NCBI GenBank assembly: GCA_009746045.1
Contig: RPFO01000312.1
Span: 3,792,002 to 3,856,001, forward strand
Reading direction: 5' to 3'
DNA: 64,000 nucleotides
From: Mesostigma viride
Taxonomy: Eukaryota; Streptophyta; Mesostigmatophyceae; Mesostigmatales; Mesostigmataceae
Numbering within the stretch: position 1 is the first letter of the stretch; each line of letters begins with the position of its first letter. The notes beneath the pieces are model-generated. The model was not told where the DNA came from, searched no databases, and worked only from the letters and a program-made list of their open reading frames with translations. Position numbers and translations under genes: made by a program. Shown here piece by piece: positions 45,960 to 56,347 of this stretch.

Positions 45960-47420
45960 CGCCAGCGTGTTCGTGAGCGTCCATGCCTCGGCGCCATACC
46001 TGTGAGCACCGTGAGGACCAGGACCTTGAGGAGCATGCGCTAATTGCGGTGCTCGCCGAGGGCCTTCCAGTGCCAGTAGTTTTTGAGCGAACGATGCCTA
46101 GCCCAGGCCAGGCCGATGCGGGTGTCCACATCATCGGCAGTATCGCGGGGAGCATGCTCCGGCCCAGCAGTTTGAAGCGATCACCGGAAACGGGACCTTC
46201 GTCCCGTCTAGCAGCCGCGGCAGCGGCGGGCGACTGGAAGCCCCAATCACCATCGCCTCAGCTTTATAACACTAATCTCCAACCGGCCCCACCACCGCCC
46301 GGCCTCGCCTATAGCTCCAGGCCCAGACAATCCAGCCAGCTAGGTCTGAATGTGCTCGGGGCGCGCGCGATGATCGAGGGTGGTGTCATCCGCATAAATC
46401 CAGTCGGACAGGCGGTAGCCCGGGTCCACGCCGCCGTGTTCGCGTGCGTTAAGGATGTCCAAGCCGGGCTTGAACCCGAAGAGCAGTAAGTAAAGCGCAC
46501 ACGTGCCCGGCGCATGACATGATCCACGACAATAATGAACAGATATGGGGACAGTCCTGACACAACCTTGCCACACCACATGGTGAAGGGCCGGGGAATG
46601 GTGGTGTGGTGCCTTCCGCAGTCCGCACTACTTGCCTGTGATCGAGCCCTCATACAGTCGACGAATGGCAGCAATAAACGTGGGTGGTACCCGATCCAGA
46701 GCTAGGATGGCCCAAAGAGCCTCCCAGAGGACCGTGTCAAAGGCCTTGATATAGTCAACAAAAAATGAAGACTAGCGGCAAACTGTCAGGGCAAAGGCGA
46801 CGCACCTCCTCTATCATGCAACCGGCCGGCGTGCCGTGTCGACGACAAACACAGCCATATGACAGTGTTACGACCATGACGGAAACCCATCAGATGAGAC
46901 TTACCCAGGTGTGGGTCCAGCGCGGCGCGGAGCCGCGGTGCAGCATCAGGCGCATGAAGACCTTCAGCGCGCCGCGCTCTGGAGGCAGACACCCCGATAG
47001 TTACCGGGGTCAGCAGCAGAGCCCTTCTTGTACAGCATGACTCGGATGGCCGTCTGCCACTCATGCAGCAGGCGGAGGCTCATCAGAGAGCAGGGCACGG
47101 TTGCCGGCAGAACGCCAGCAGAAGCTCCCTCACCGCCAGGTCAGGGGGCTCAGCTCAGCCGAAAGGTGGTTGGCACCGACCGCCGCGTCGTACCGCAGGC
47201 GAGCAAGCTGGCGCCGTCCAGTTCCTTCAAAGTGAAGGGGTGGACGACGCCGTAGGAGGCATTGAAGGCAGCCCTCCTGCAAGGCGGGGACTTGGTAGTC
47301 CGCGGCCAAGGAGGGAGCTAGGTGCAGGCGGCGGGGGGGGTCCTGCAACACCGAGAGGGGCGGCCGTCTCGGGGTCATGAAGCGGCGGGGGAGGGGCGCG
47401 AGCCCCCCCTGTCAAGGAAA
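45960..47420 (-). pseudogene. LINE reverse transcriptase pseudogene
   Basis: On -, from about 47240: GANHLSAELSPL, KKGS-type region, GFRHGRNTV, VDYIKAFDTVLWEALWAIL, IAAIRRLYEGSITG, LSPYLFIIVVDHVMRRA, and YADDTTLD (catalytic YxDD variant, about 46370). These are successive LINE RT motifs in different frames, so frameshifts inactivate it. It overlaps in sequence with the copy at 20200-20800. The thumb and tail toward 45960 are degenerate. Confidence 0.8.
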
Positions 47421-47732
47421 CATTCTCCCGAAACTACCACGCAGTATTATGACGAGCAAACGCTCGACCACGCAACGCAGCCTGGCGGCTGCGATGAGCC
47501 AAGAAAATTCGCCTGCAGCTCCGGCTGTAGCTCCGCCTGGCCTGCTAGGCGGCGGGGACACTAAAGCGTTAGTAACTAGTGCACTCGGCTCCTGCGCGCG
47601 GCCTTGCCCTCGGCATCGCCTGATCCAAAACGCAGTCGCCCAGCAGAATATCGCACCCAACAGATCAACCGCGCTTTCGGCCCCAACCTTTCAAAGTCGA
47701 CGATCACGACTGGCTCAACATGGCCCCGGGGG

Positions 47733-47850
47733 ATTAATTAATTAATTAATTAATTAATTAATTAGACTTTAATTAATTAGACTCGTGCTCCCGTCGGGGA
47801 GTCACGGAGCATTAACCCCGATGGATGGATGGATGGATGGATGGATGGGG
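47733..47850. repeat. TTAA and GGAT microsatellites with LINE hairpin
   Basis: (TTAA)n at 47733-47765, hairpin CTCCCGTCGGGGAG at 47788-47801, then (GGAT)n at 47820-47848. It marks the 3' end of a retroposon lacking a recognisable body. Confidence 0.75.
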
Positions 47851-48194
47851 ACACACAATCCTAGGTATACCGGTCTAATGTATATCTACAACATCAAGCC
47901 AACTCTATTCTAAGCTCTCCTCTCCCCGGGGCCGGGATGCTATGCACTGCGTCTTCTACGGGGATCGATTACGCCTTGCTGTACGACCTGTGCCTCGATC
48001 CATCTCCACAGCATCAATTACCGCCTCATCCATCCAGACGGCACCGGGTCGATGAACCCCAACCTTCTGCATGTCAATTGGGTGCGCACGCCACCTCCAA
48101 CACATCATTCTCTGCTCCCTCCTCATGCTCTCCGGATGGCAAGATCTGGGCTCCATCCATTTTCGCACCCATGCACCCTCCGCTCCATCCTTAA

Positions 48195-49893
48195 CCCCTA
48201 AATGGGCGGAAATGCTGCCGATAAATCGGCAGTAACTCACCTATTTTGTAAACCAGCCCCTGTACAACCTAGCAATATCCAATGGCTGTCCTTGGGGGGC
48301 AAGCATGTCCATGAGTTGCCCTAAGCCATGATATATCACAACCTCACATATATTCATCGTAGGCCATGTATAACTGCCGTCAAAGTCAGGGGGGTCAAGA
48401 CGAGCGTTTTCATTTTTGGTAGAATGTGCATTTTGAATTATGTTGTAAGAGCTAGGCACCTACCACTTCAGGGATGATAAACAATTAGTTGCTGAACAGT
48501 TTGAGCCATTGGGGTCATCATTTGGGTGGGTATACCAGCAGTTACACCCAGTACAGCCCATAGGGGTACCGTTGGTAAAAAGCAACCAAGGGGGTAGGAG
48601 TGGGCATACTACCTACTAATACCTACTAATATGGCCCCCAACCATGCCAAACAATACATTTCCCTTCCACAATGATGGGGAAACATAACTGCATCATCAC
48701 ACTGCCCTTACATGGCACCTATGTGCAGGTGCCACCTTGTCCATGCACGTAGGTAACGTGGTACGGATACCCTACGCAAGGCATGCATTCTAGGAGGCAG
48801 CCACCAACAAACTAGTGATTTTAAGCCTATTTCAGCCTGCCCTAGCAAGGATAAACTAGGCCTAAGCTGATATAGCTTTCCAGGTGATGGCCAGCACACC
48901 TGGTGGCACATGCTGACAATGGGAAGCTTCTACTCACCGGTTACATGCTTGATGATGCCACAGAGACCAGCCAACTGCCTCACACTCATGCAATATGTGT
49001 GTGGGAAATGTATAACAAACATATATGGAGGTATTCAAACCCATACAGCCTCTAAAACTTATCACCATCACCCTGTGGCAGGTCAACTGACTGAGGGAAG
49101 CATCTAAGAAGGGTGTTTTAGAAAGGGGCCAGGCCAGGGTCAAGAAAGAGCATGAATAATGCAAAAAGAATGTGCTACACAAGCTAGAACGTATATATAA
49201 ACGTCAAACATCGATAGGAAAACGATGCTTAAGCTTTACCAGGCATGGATGGCGTTACCTTGGCCCAGGCGGTGGCCGCAAAATGGCGCATTTCGGCACA
49301 CCAAAGTTGTGCAGCATGGTCGCTGGATTCGGCGATTTCTGGCCACCCTTGCACGTTTACGACTAATATGTATCATAAAAAGTACAAAGAAACCGATATA
49401 TCCTTTAAAATACGCCGGAAAGGTATTGCTGTCAACGTTTCTATCGTCCAGCCTGATCGCAGTTTTTTCCAGCAAGAACGCTGCCGACACCTATCAAATG
49501 GCATTCCCGCGAACCAAAAATTGGCCTGTATGATCTTTAGGACGTATAAAATCAATACCCTAAGTTTGGCCAGAAAATTCGAACGCAAACGTAAATGCCA
49601 TGCGTGGGCGCAAGCCGCCATGGCCAGGTCGTCGTTTTCCGGAATGCACGTTGTACGTGAAAAAGTACCCTGACCCCTTGTACTTTGACGGTCTGGAACA
49701 CCTGTTAAACTTGGTCAAAATATAGCAAACCCTAGTATCATGTTCTGGAGAAACTTATAAACTTTCATTCTTCTCAGCTAAACGTTTCCTAATTCCCAAT
49801 AGTATTCTCGCAAACTGGTCCCCCGAGTAGGTGCCGACAAATCGGCTCTAAGTCACTTTTTGGCGGAAAATCGGCAGCAAGACCATTTAGGGG
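48195..49893. mobile_element. TTAA-flanked, piggyBac-like non-autonomous element
   Basis: TTAA at 48191-48194 and 49894-49897 borders 11-bp perfect inverted ends, CCCCTAAATGG and CCATTTAGGGG. piggyBac elements insert at TTAA and start with CCC. Inside each end lie CTGCCGATAAATCGGCAG-like palindromic motifs (about 48220 and 49830-49880). Open frames inside are short and show no transposase. Confidence 0.7.
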
Positions 49894-49897
49894 TTAA

Positions 49898-50199
49898 GGA
49901 GGCCCTCGAGCAGCACGTGACCCCCCTCGCTGCAGACGTGGCAGCAATGCATGGGAGGCACGCTGGCTAGCTACTGAGCTCCCTCACCTTTCCATCACCG
50001 TCACCAGCTGGCTCCACCTCCACCCTCCTCGCCTCCACCTCCACTGCCGCCGGCCACCCGCCCCCACCTCCGACATCAAAGCCCAGCTCGACTCGACATC
50101 GACCAGCTAGCGCCTCTTGAGGACAACGCCATCGCCATTGAGTGGCAGCCTGCAAAACACCGCAGGCCTTACCGCTCAGGCGCGGTGAAGGACATCGCC
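49898..50199. other. GC-rich spacer
   Basis: CTCCACCTCC-type low-complexity sequence leading into the ORF1 relic; probably its degraded upstream part. Confidence 0.35.
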
Positions 50200-51375
50200 G
50201 CCCACGGCCGGCATCTGCTGGCCCGGCCAGCGATGCTCAGTCCTCACACCCAGATCGACCTGGCCCGACATGCTGAAGCACCACACCACCTCCACCACCA
50301 TCCATGCACCATGCATCGCGGCACAGCTCAAGCAACACACGCTCGACCTCCGGACGCGAGAAGGCCAACCTCACCAAGCGCAGCCACAATGTCATCGTCA
50401 AGCACTTCGATCAGCCGGCAGGTGAGACCTCCTCGGAGTCTCTTCTCATGGCATTTAAGCGCGACATTCTAGCATACCGGCCCCATGTACTGAACTCACT
50501 GGTGAGCTGCGGATGTCGGCTGTCCGCCTTCCCCGCGCGCGGGGTATAAGGCTGGCCCGGCTCCCCTGCTCCTCACCTTTCAGTTAATAAGTACATGGCG
50601 GATAAGCTGTCGTTTCTTAAATGCCGGAATTAAAAAGCGGCTCGGGGACCTCCTACACTCTGGACGACGACTTGACCCTGGCACAGCAACAGCGGCGACG
50701 GGAGCTACGGCCGACCTACCTCCAGCTCCGGCAGAGCGCGGGGGGGCGCAACCGGTATACTGGAGGGGGGACGTAATCCACGTCGACCACATTATTAAGC
50801 CCTGGCAGGCACCCCCTGCCACCCCAGCAAGTACCCCAGTCTAGATAATATAGCAGTAATTAGTGTAGATTAGTCATGCTTAACTTAGCCCGTGCCTGGC
50901 ACAAGCCTACGCGCATGTGCGCCGGCCCATATAAATATTAAAAATATAATTACTTACAGCAGAGTGAAATCACTCAAACCATATAAATACCCCCCCCCAT
51001 GGATGATGCCTTAAAAATTTAGCCACGCTTTGCCTATGATTGGACTCCCCATGGATGAATTTAGCCATGCAAGCTTTGCCTATGCATAGAGAGTCACTCT
51101 CTGCTGAGAAGCCATGCCCTCTATAGAGCTCCATTGTCTAGCCATGATGATCTTCCCCCCTATATCCAGGCGTATGTCCCGCCCTTGGTGCTGGAATACA
51201 TAGCGGTGACTGCGGTGCGCAGGTGCACTTTGTGCACCCATGCAGAGCAGGTGTAGTTTACACCCTATAGGTATACCCTGGCACTGAGGAAGTATAGCTA
51301 AGAATGTATTAAAAGCCATATGCGCCCCTTCTCAGGGATATGTGCTACATGCATGTACTCCCAACGGAGTTATAA
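50200..51375 (+). mobile_element. Second half-LINE (ORF1-only) copy
   Basis: ORF1 segments: KRSHNVIVKHFDQPAGETS, LLMAFKRDILAYRPHVL, MADKLSFLKCRN (then a stop), TLDDDLTLAQQQRRRELRP. They pass directly into the tail that ends with hairpin CTCCCAACGGAG at 51358-51369. Layout matches 41800-42957, including no endonuclease or RT. It is inactivated by stops and frameshifts; target duplications were not identified. Confidence 0.7.
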
Positions 51376-51691
51376 CCGAGCTCAAGAACCAGCTTCTTAC
51401 CCTCATGGGCCTGGTAGGTGAGGTAGAACTGCGTGGGTGCCACCGCCTTCCCCACTCACGGGACATGCAAGGCGGCTCCCCCACCAATCCTGCTCACCTT
51501 CCCCTCCCCTGAGGATAAGCAGCGGTTCCTCTCTCGTCGCGAGAGGTTGCACGACCTCAACTGGACGCTGGATGACGACCTGACCCCCGCTCAGCAACAG
51601 CAGCGAAGCGACCTGTGGCCGGAATACCTCCACCATAAGCAGGACCCCCAGAAGCCCAAGGTGTACTGGAGGGGCGGGCACCTGATGATCA

Positions 51692-52341
51692 TGTTACGTG
51701 CCAGCCCAGACACACCTATCCTGGGCTACGTAGCGAAAGATCCTCCTTGCCGGAATTAGGATTAATTCAAGGTGGCCTAATGTAGATTGCGCTTCACGAC
51801 GTGAGTCGTGAGATATCTGGCACCGCGGCTTGATGCCAATTAGCTAATTGTTACACGCTTATATTGGCTAGCAATACCAATTACAAATGGATAATTGCCC
51901 CAGGCTCAATGTGAAGGCGTTTTCGCACTTGACATTCATCAAACCAAGAGGACGAGACTCTCGTCCTCGGACCAATTTCACCTAGGTCTGCCACTACGCT
52001 GGCAAGGGGCGCCGACATGGCGCCGACCTTCCGAAGCATGCAGTCCACACAAGATCCTCGCCTACAGAATCCACGCATGAGTACAATATCTCAGCTATAA
52101 AGTACGCAGCGCGGCGCGACTGCACCGCCCCCTAGAAGATCGCATACAACAACCTAGGCCCAAAATAACTGGTCCGAATCACACAAACTATCATAGTTCC
52201 ATACAAAAGTCCTGACCAAGGGACAACAATTCCCAAATTAAGTCCCGAAATGAGTCCCAAAGTCCTACGGACTATGACAACAAGTCAAACTACATAATTT
52301 ATTCCATTGTTACGTCCGTCCGAAAGGGCCGGCACGTAACA
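51692..52341. mobile_element. Solo LTR with 5-bp target duplication
   Basis: Starts TGTTACGTGCC and ends GGCACGTAACA, an 11-bp perfect inverted end with the TG..CA signature. GATCA flanks both sides (51687-51691, 52342-52346). Removing it with one GATCA joins the LINE ORF1 sequence as in the copy at 45480. No internal retroviral genes remain. Confidence 0.82.
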
Positions 52342-52515
52342 GATCAACCACAAGATGTGGACGCCCCCAGCGGGCTAGAAATATAGCAATAGCCCTAGCT
52401 TGTAACCATTGGAGTCACTGCCGCTAAGGCAGCCATGCCTAGAATGTTTGCCTAGCTGTGCCAACATACCTAGTCACGTGCCGCCAACGCACGGTACACA
52501 ACCAGCCATAGCCTT

Positions 52516-52806
52516 GGACACGTGTGTAGTACTCCTACACACAGATCTCGAATGATTTATCTAGTACCAAATCCGAAAGGCTTGCATCACTCCCCGGAAA
52601 GGATACCTTTTGCGGATGACTGTAGGTGTCAGTTGGCGATGCCTTAGGATCCGGAGACGCGGTCCGTTCTATAGTCAGCAAAATTGGTGCGAGAGGTCCC
52701 CAGTTCGATTCCGGCCTGGATTCATTTGCAGACCGCATTTTTCCGCGTTTTCCGCGGACCGGCACTGAACGCAAATGGTTTTCACTTTGCGGCGTGCCAA
52801 ATCAGA
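52516..52806 (+). mobile_element. 291-bp insertion with tRNA-like module (SINE-like)
   Basis: ATAGCCTT on both sides (52508-52515, 52807-52814) gives an 8-bp duplication inside a LINE tail that is continuous near 45640. The core has TAGTCAGCAAAATTGGT (box-A-like) and GGTCCCCAGTTCGATTCCGG (box-B-like, 52695-52714). Spacing is too short for a full tRNA and the T stem is imperfect, so it is a tRNA-derived relic rather than a functional tRNA gene. Confidence 0.55.
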
Positions 52807-53348
52807 ATAGCCTTAGCCTAGTCCTAGTACAGCCATGCTACGCCCTGGCTATGTTCAGATTAAATAATTAATTAATTATGTTCAGCACGAGTCTAATTAA
52901 TTAATGAATTAATTATGTTCAGATTACTTGCCCACGCTATACTTGTTATGCCACGCTTACATGGGTCTTATTGCACCCACAGTTTGCCGGATCGTTAGCC
53001 TGCCCTTTAATTTAGCTAGCGCGCCCGAATGCAGCTGCATGTGGCATGCCTTAGGCATGAAGGAGACTGCAGGGGTCTCTGCCCTTTCTCCTGTAGTGCA
53101 CACACAGGGATTAAAAGCACTTCGGTGCTCCGTGACTCCCCAACGGGAGCACGTGTTAAATTAATTAATTAACGGAGTTATGTTACAATTTAATTTAATT
53201 TATTTTAATTGTTGGGGCATGATGCCGACGGTATTTGTCACTTTCGTGTAATCATTTTTTCTAATGAGATTAGCCTATAGTACTCCTTGGCATGCCCATG
53301 CGCATGACACACATGCATGCCAGTACTTACTTACTTACTTACTATGGT

Positions 53349-54051
53349 TGTAACGACTAAAAATGTTGTGTTTGCAACAGCCTCAGTTTCAACATTGATG
53401 TGAAAAGATCTTTATACCTGGGTTGGAGTCGCGACAGATAACTTCACGTCCAGAGAAGCAATGAAGATGGATCTTCAACAGTTAAGGGAATGAGTCCCCA
53501 CCCTTGTTAGACACAACAGACAATGTTATATCCAAGTCGACTATCTGTTGAAGTTATAGTTGACTTTTAGCGAGGGTTGTTTGATTGATGAAACAAGGAA
53601 ACCCTTGAATTACACCATAGCTTTAGCTTTCTTACACGCACACGTTCACAGCCGCCACAAACAGGATAAAAGTCATCGTGCACGCAGGGTCGGCTCAGCC
53701 CTAACCCGGAAGGACCAATCAAAAGTGAGGATCACTCAAGATAAGATCTTAGCTTCCGAATCCTCAACACAACACAAAGCCAGCACATACGGAATCTCCA
53801 TGACCTGGAACCAGATCCACCAGGTACAACGGTATTAAAGAGAATATATGACTGACTGAACAAAACCATGCAAAGTACCCTACGTGGATCAGGCCACGAC
53901 CAATGAGGGTAGAACAATAAATTCTGCAGATCTCAGCAGGCCCAATATCCATCAGACGTCGAAGCCTCCTAACTTCCCAAATAATTGTCCTAAAGAACTC
54001 ATAATAAGATCAACAGTAGGAAAACTTTGGATGTAACATTTGGTTGTTACA
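53349..54051 (-). mobile_element. 3' LTR of an LTR retrotransposon
   Basis: Read on -, polypurine GAGGGGGAGAT (about 54053-54063) is followed by TGTAACAACC; the LTR runs to GTCGTTACA at 53349, with TGTAAC/GTTACA inverted ends. The internal region lies on higher coordinates. The 5' LTR is not in the window because the DUF7869-like transposon interrupts the internal region at 55084. Confidence 0.65.
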
Positions 54052-54394
54052 TATCTCCCCCTCAAGACAGGAACTCCCAGTTCCTAGAAGCCAAGAAGAA
54101 TAAAATAACAACCTCCACAAAAACAACACAACAATAAACAGGAAGTCCACCACCTCTTGGGACAAGCAAGTGGGTTTTTACATCCCCAAAGGGCCTCCTA
54201 TCTCATTATCATCTGATCCTGGTCAACTCTGAATAAGACAAATTCATCCACAGATGAAATGTCATCAAGTGACTAACACACAGGCAACCATGCCTGGATA
54301 ATACAACTGCAAGACTACCATGAACCCAGAACTGTCATTACTGGAAATCTGGACTGGACATCAGAACTGGCCTCCTCCATTCTGGATCCCCACC

Positions 54395-55083
54395 TCACTC
54401 CACAGCCCCGTCTCCAACCATCCTGGAACCCTTCACAAAGTGAACCAATCCCCCTTCTTCGTGTCCTTCCCCCTGGTTCCAAACACTGGAAAGTGCTCCA
54501 CCATGGACACCCGGATCTGGCCAGTTCCTGCTGACCTGAATAGCCAGGCAGGTCTCAGCAGCCTTGCCCAACTCAGCTGAAAACCCACTGCACTGGGCAG
54601 GGTAGGACAGAGTAACCACAGCCTGTCGGAGGGGGTCGAAGACCCAGCCACTGGCAGTCTTATGGCGACATAGCCAGCTGCTATAGGACCACCACAGCTG
54701 TAGAAAGGCCTTGATAGGCCCCCACCTGGCCCCCAAGATGGGTACCAACACCCTCAAGGGCGTGAGCCTGGCCCTCAGCTCGTTAGGGAACTTTGGTAAC
54801 TGCAGCCCCACGAAGACCGTGCTGTCCTTGTGTGGAAAACATGACATCACAGAGCAGCTGGACGACGGAGTCATGTCAAACTCTCCCTGCTTGACAGCTT
54901 GCTCGAGTAGCTCAGTGTAGGTCTGGGAATAACCAACTGGCTTGAGCTCTGCAAAGGCGAGTCTCAGATCACTGGGCAGAGCTGCCATCAAGTCCTGGCC
55001 CTCCACCGGCCTCATGTCAAACGAAGGCCATGGGTACACTGCAAAGACGGTGTGCATAATGTAAGCCACCATGGGTGAACCAA
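54395..55083 (-). CDS. 3'-terminal ORF of the LTR retrotransposon, interrupted
   Basis: About 230 codons open on - from the insertion point at 55083 to a stop at 54395, some 340 bp before the LTR. The sequence (MVAYIMHTVFAVYPWPSFD near its start, QLPKFPNELRARLTPLRVL in the middle) matches no integrase or RNase H motif I can recognise. It could be a C-terminal polyprotein piece or an additional ORF. Its upstream part is cut off by the transposon's inserted end. Confidence 0.4.
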
Positions 55084-55115
55084 CCCTACCAGCCATTTAG
55101 AATGTACTCCAGCAC
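55084..55115. repeat. Left 32-bp terminal inverted repeat
   Basis: Perfect complement of 63959-63990. It contains GAATGTACT, the motif that recurs in the central promoter repeat and again just inside each end (AAAATGTACTT at about 55119 and 63948). Confidence 0.92.
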
Positions 55116-55149
55116 GCAAAATGTACTTCGTACCGAAGTTTGTCTTTTT

Positions 55150-55930
55150 ATGCTGAAAATTGTCATGCATGATGTTTGCAACCAAAATAGACCTCGTACA
55201 AAGTTTGGTATCGATCGGACGTCATCTTGGTGACATTTGCTAGCAATAAAGGTACATTTTTGTCATTTTAAATTAAATTAAATAGTAATAAATAGGAAAC
55301 AGTACTAAATCACGTCAAACCATCATGGATATTTGCAAGCAACCTAATTACCACTAGAATAGACCATGCACAAAGTTTGGGGTCAATCTGAACTCAAAAT
55401 AGTGACGTTTGCTAGCATAAATACTGCATTTTTTGCCATTTTCAAGCATTTTGCTCAGTGTAAGCTACTAAACAAAATCAAACTACGTCATAAAGCTATG
55501 AAATGTTGAAAGCAACCTAAACACCACTAGATTAGACCATGGGCCAAGTTTGGGCTCTGTTTGATGTCAAAATAGTGACGTTTGCTAGCATAAATGGTGC
55601 ATTTTTTGCCATTTTCAAGCATTTTGCTCAGTGTAAGCTACTAAACAATATCAAACTATGTCAGAAAGCTATGAAATGTTGGAAGCAACCTAAACACCAC
55701 TAGATTAGACCATGGGCCAAGTTTGGGCCCCGTTTGATCTCAAAATAGTGACGTTCGCTAGCATAAATGGTGCAATTTTTGCCTTTTTCAAGCATTTTGG
55801 TAAGTATAGTTGCCTCAAACTAAGTCAGAAAACTGTGAATTGTTGTAAATAACCTGTTTGCCACTACATTAGACCATCCTCAACTTGTAAGGTCAGGCAT
55901 AGGTAAAGGTAGTGACACTTGCTAGCACTA
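55150..55930. repeat. Diverged 173-bp tandem repeats in the left subterminal region
   Basis: About five copies; the best pair starts near 55521 and 55694 (173 bp apart). Shared blocks include CCACTAGATTAGACCATG, AGTGACGTTTGCTAGCATAA and GCATTTTGCTCAGTG. No ORF. Confidence 0.8.
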
Positions 55931-56347
55931 TATATGAGCATATTATGCCTCTTTTCGCATATACACATAAAAAATAACAAGACAATATTAAATCATGGCC
56001 TTAATACAAGGTGTGCAAATGCAAATCACACCAGATCGGATGACCAATGATGGGTGGCTGCATGCCAACACATCTACCAGGCTGCAGGGTGAGAGGCCAC
56101 ATCGCTACAAGACAGGAATCCTCGCAATTGCACACCGCTAGTACACTGCATACCCCAAGAGGATTTGGCTACAAGCCATAAAAGTTTGGCCATGCTAACA
56201 CATTCTTCATCCAAGCAAACTGCAGCCTCTCCAAACTCAACTCATTGATTTAAATGCAACTAGGCCAGGCGTGCATGCTCTACTTGCCGATAACCATGAG
56301 TAAACTTGTGTACCACTTCATTCCATGCGCCGGTAGATGGCACCGTC
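55931..56347. other. Non-coding spacer downstream of the transposase gene
   Basis: AT-rich 3' flank of the - strand gene inside the transposon; nothing recognisable. Confidence 0.5.

Larger units (their letters stand above)
51430..53157 (+). pseudogene. LINE ORF1 relic and tail, with two nested insertions
   Basis: ORF1 C-terminus: ILLTFPSPEDKQRFLSRRER, WTLDDDLTPAQQQQRSDLWP, KPKVYWRGGHLMI, interrupted by the solo LTR at 51692-52341 and resuming as INHKMWTPPAG then stop. The tail (CGCACGGTACACAACCAGCC) is interrupted by the insertion at 52516-52806 and ends with hairpin CTCCCCAACGGGAG (53136-53149). Confidence 0.75.

Noticed and set aside
52672-52714. Functional tRNA gene
   Set aside because: Box-A- and box-B-like motifs exist but the anticodon arm is missing and the T stem has mismatches.
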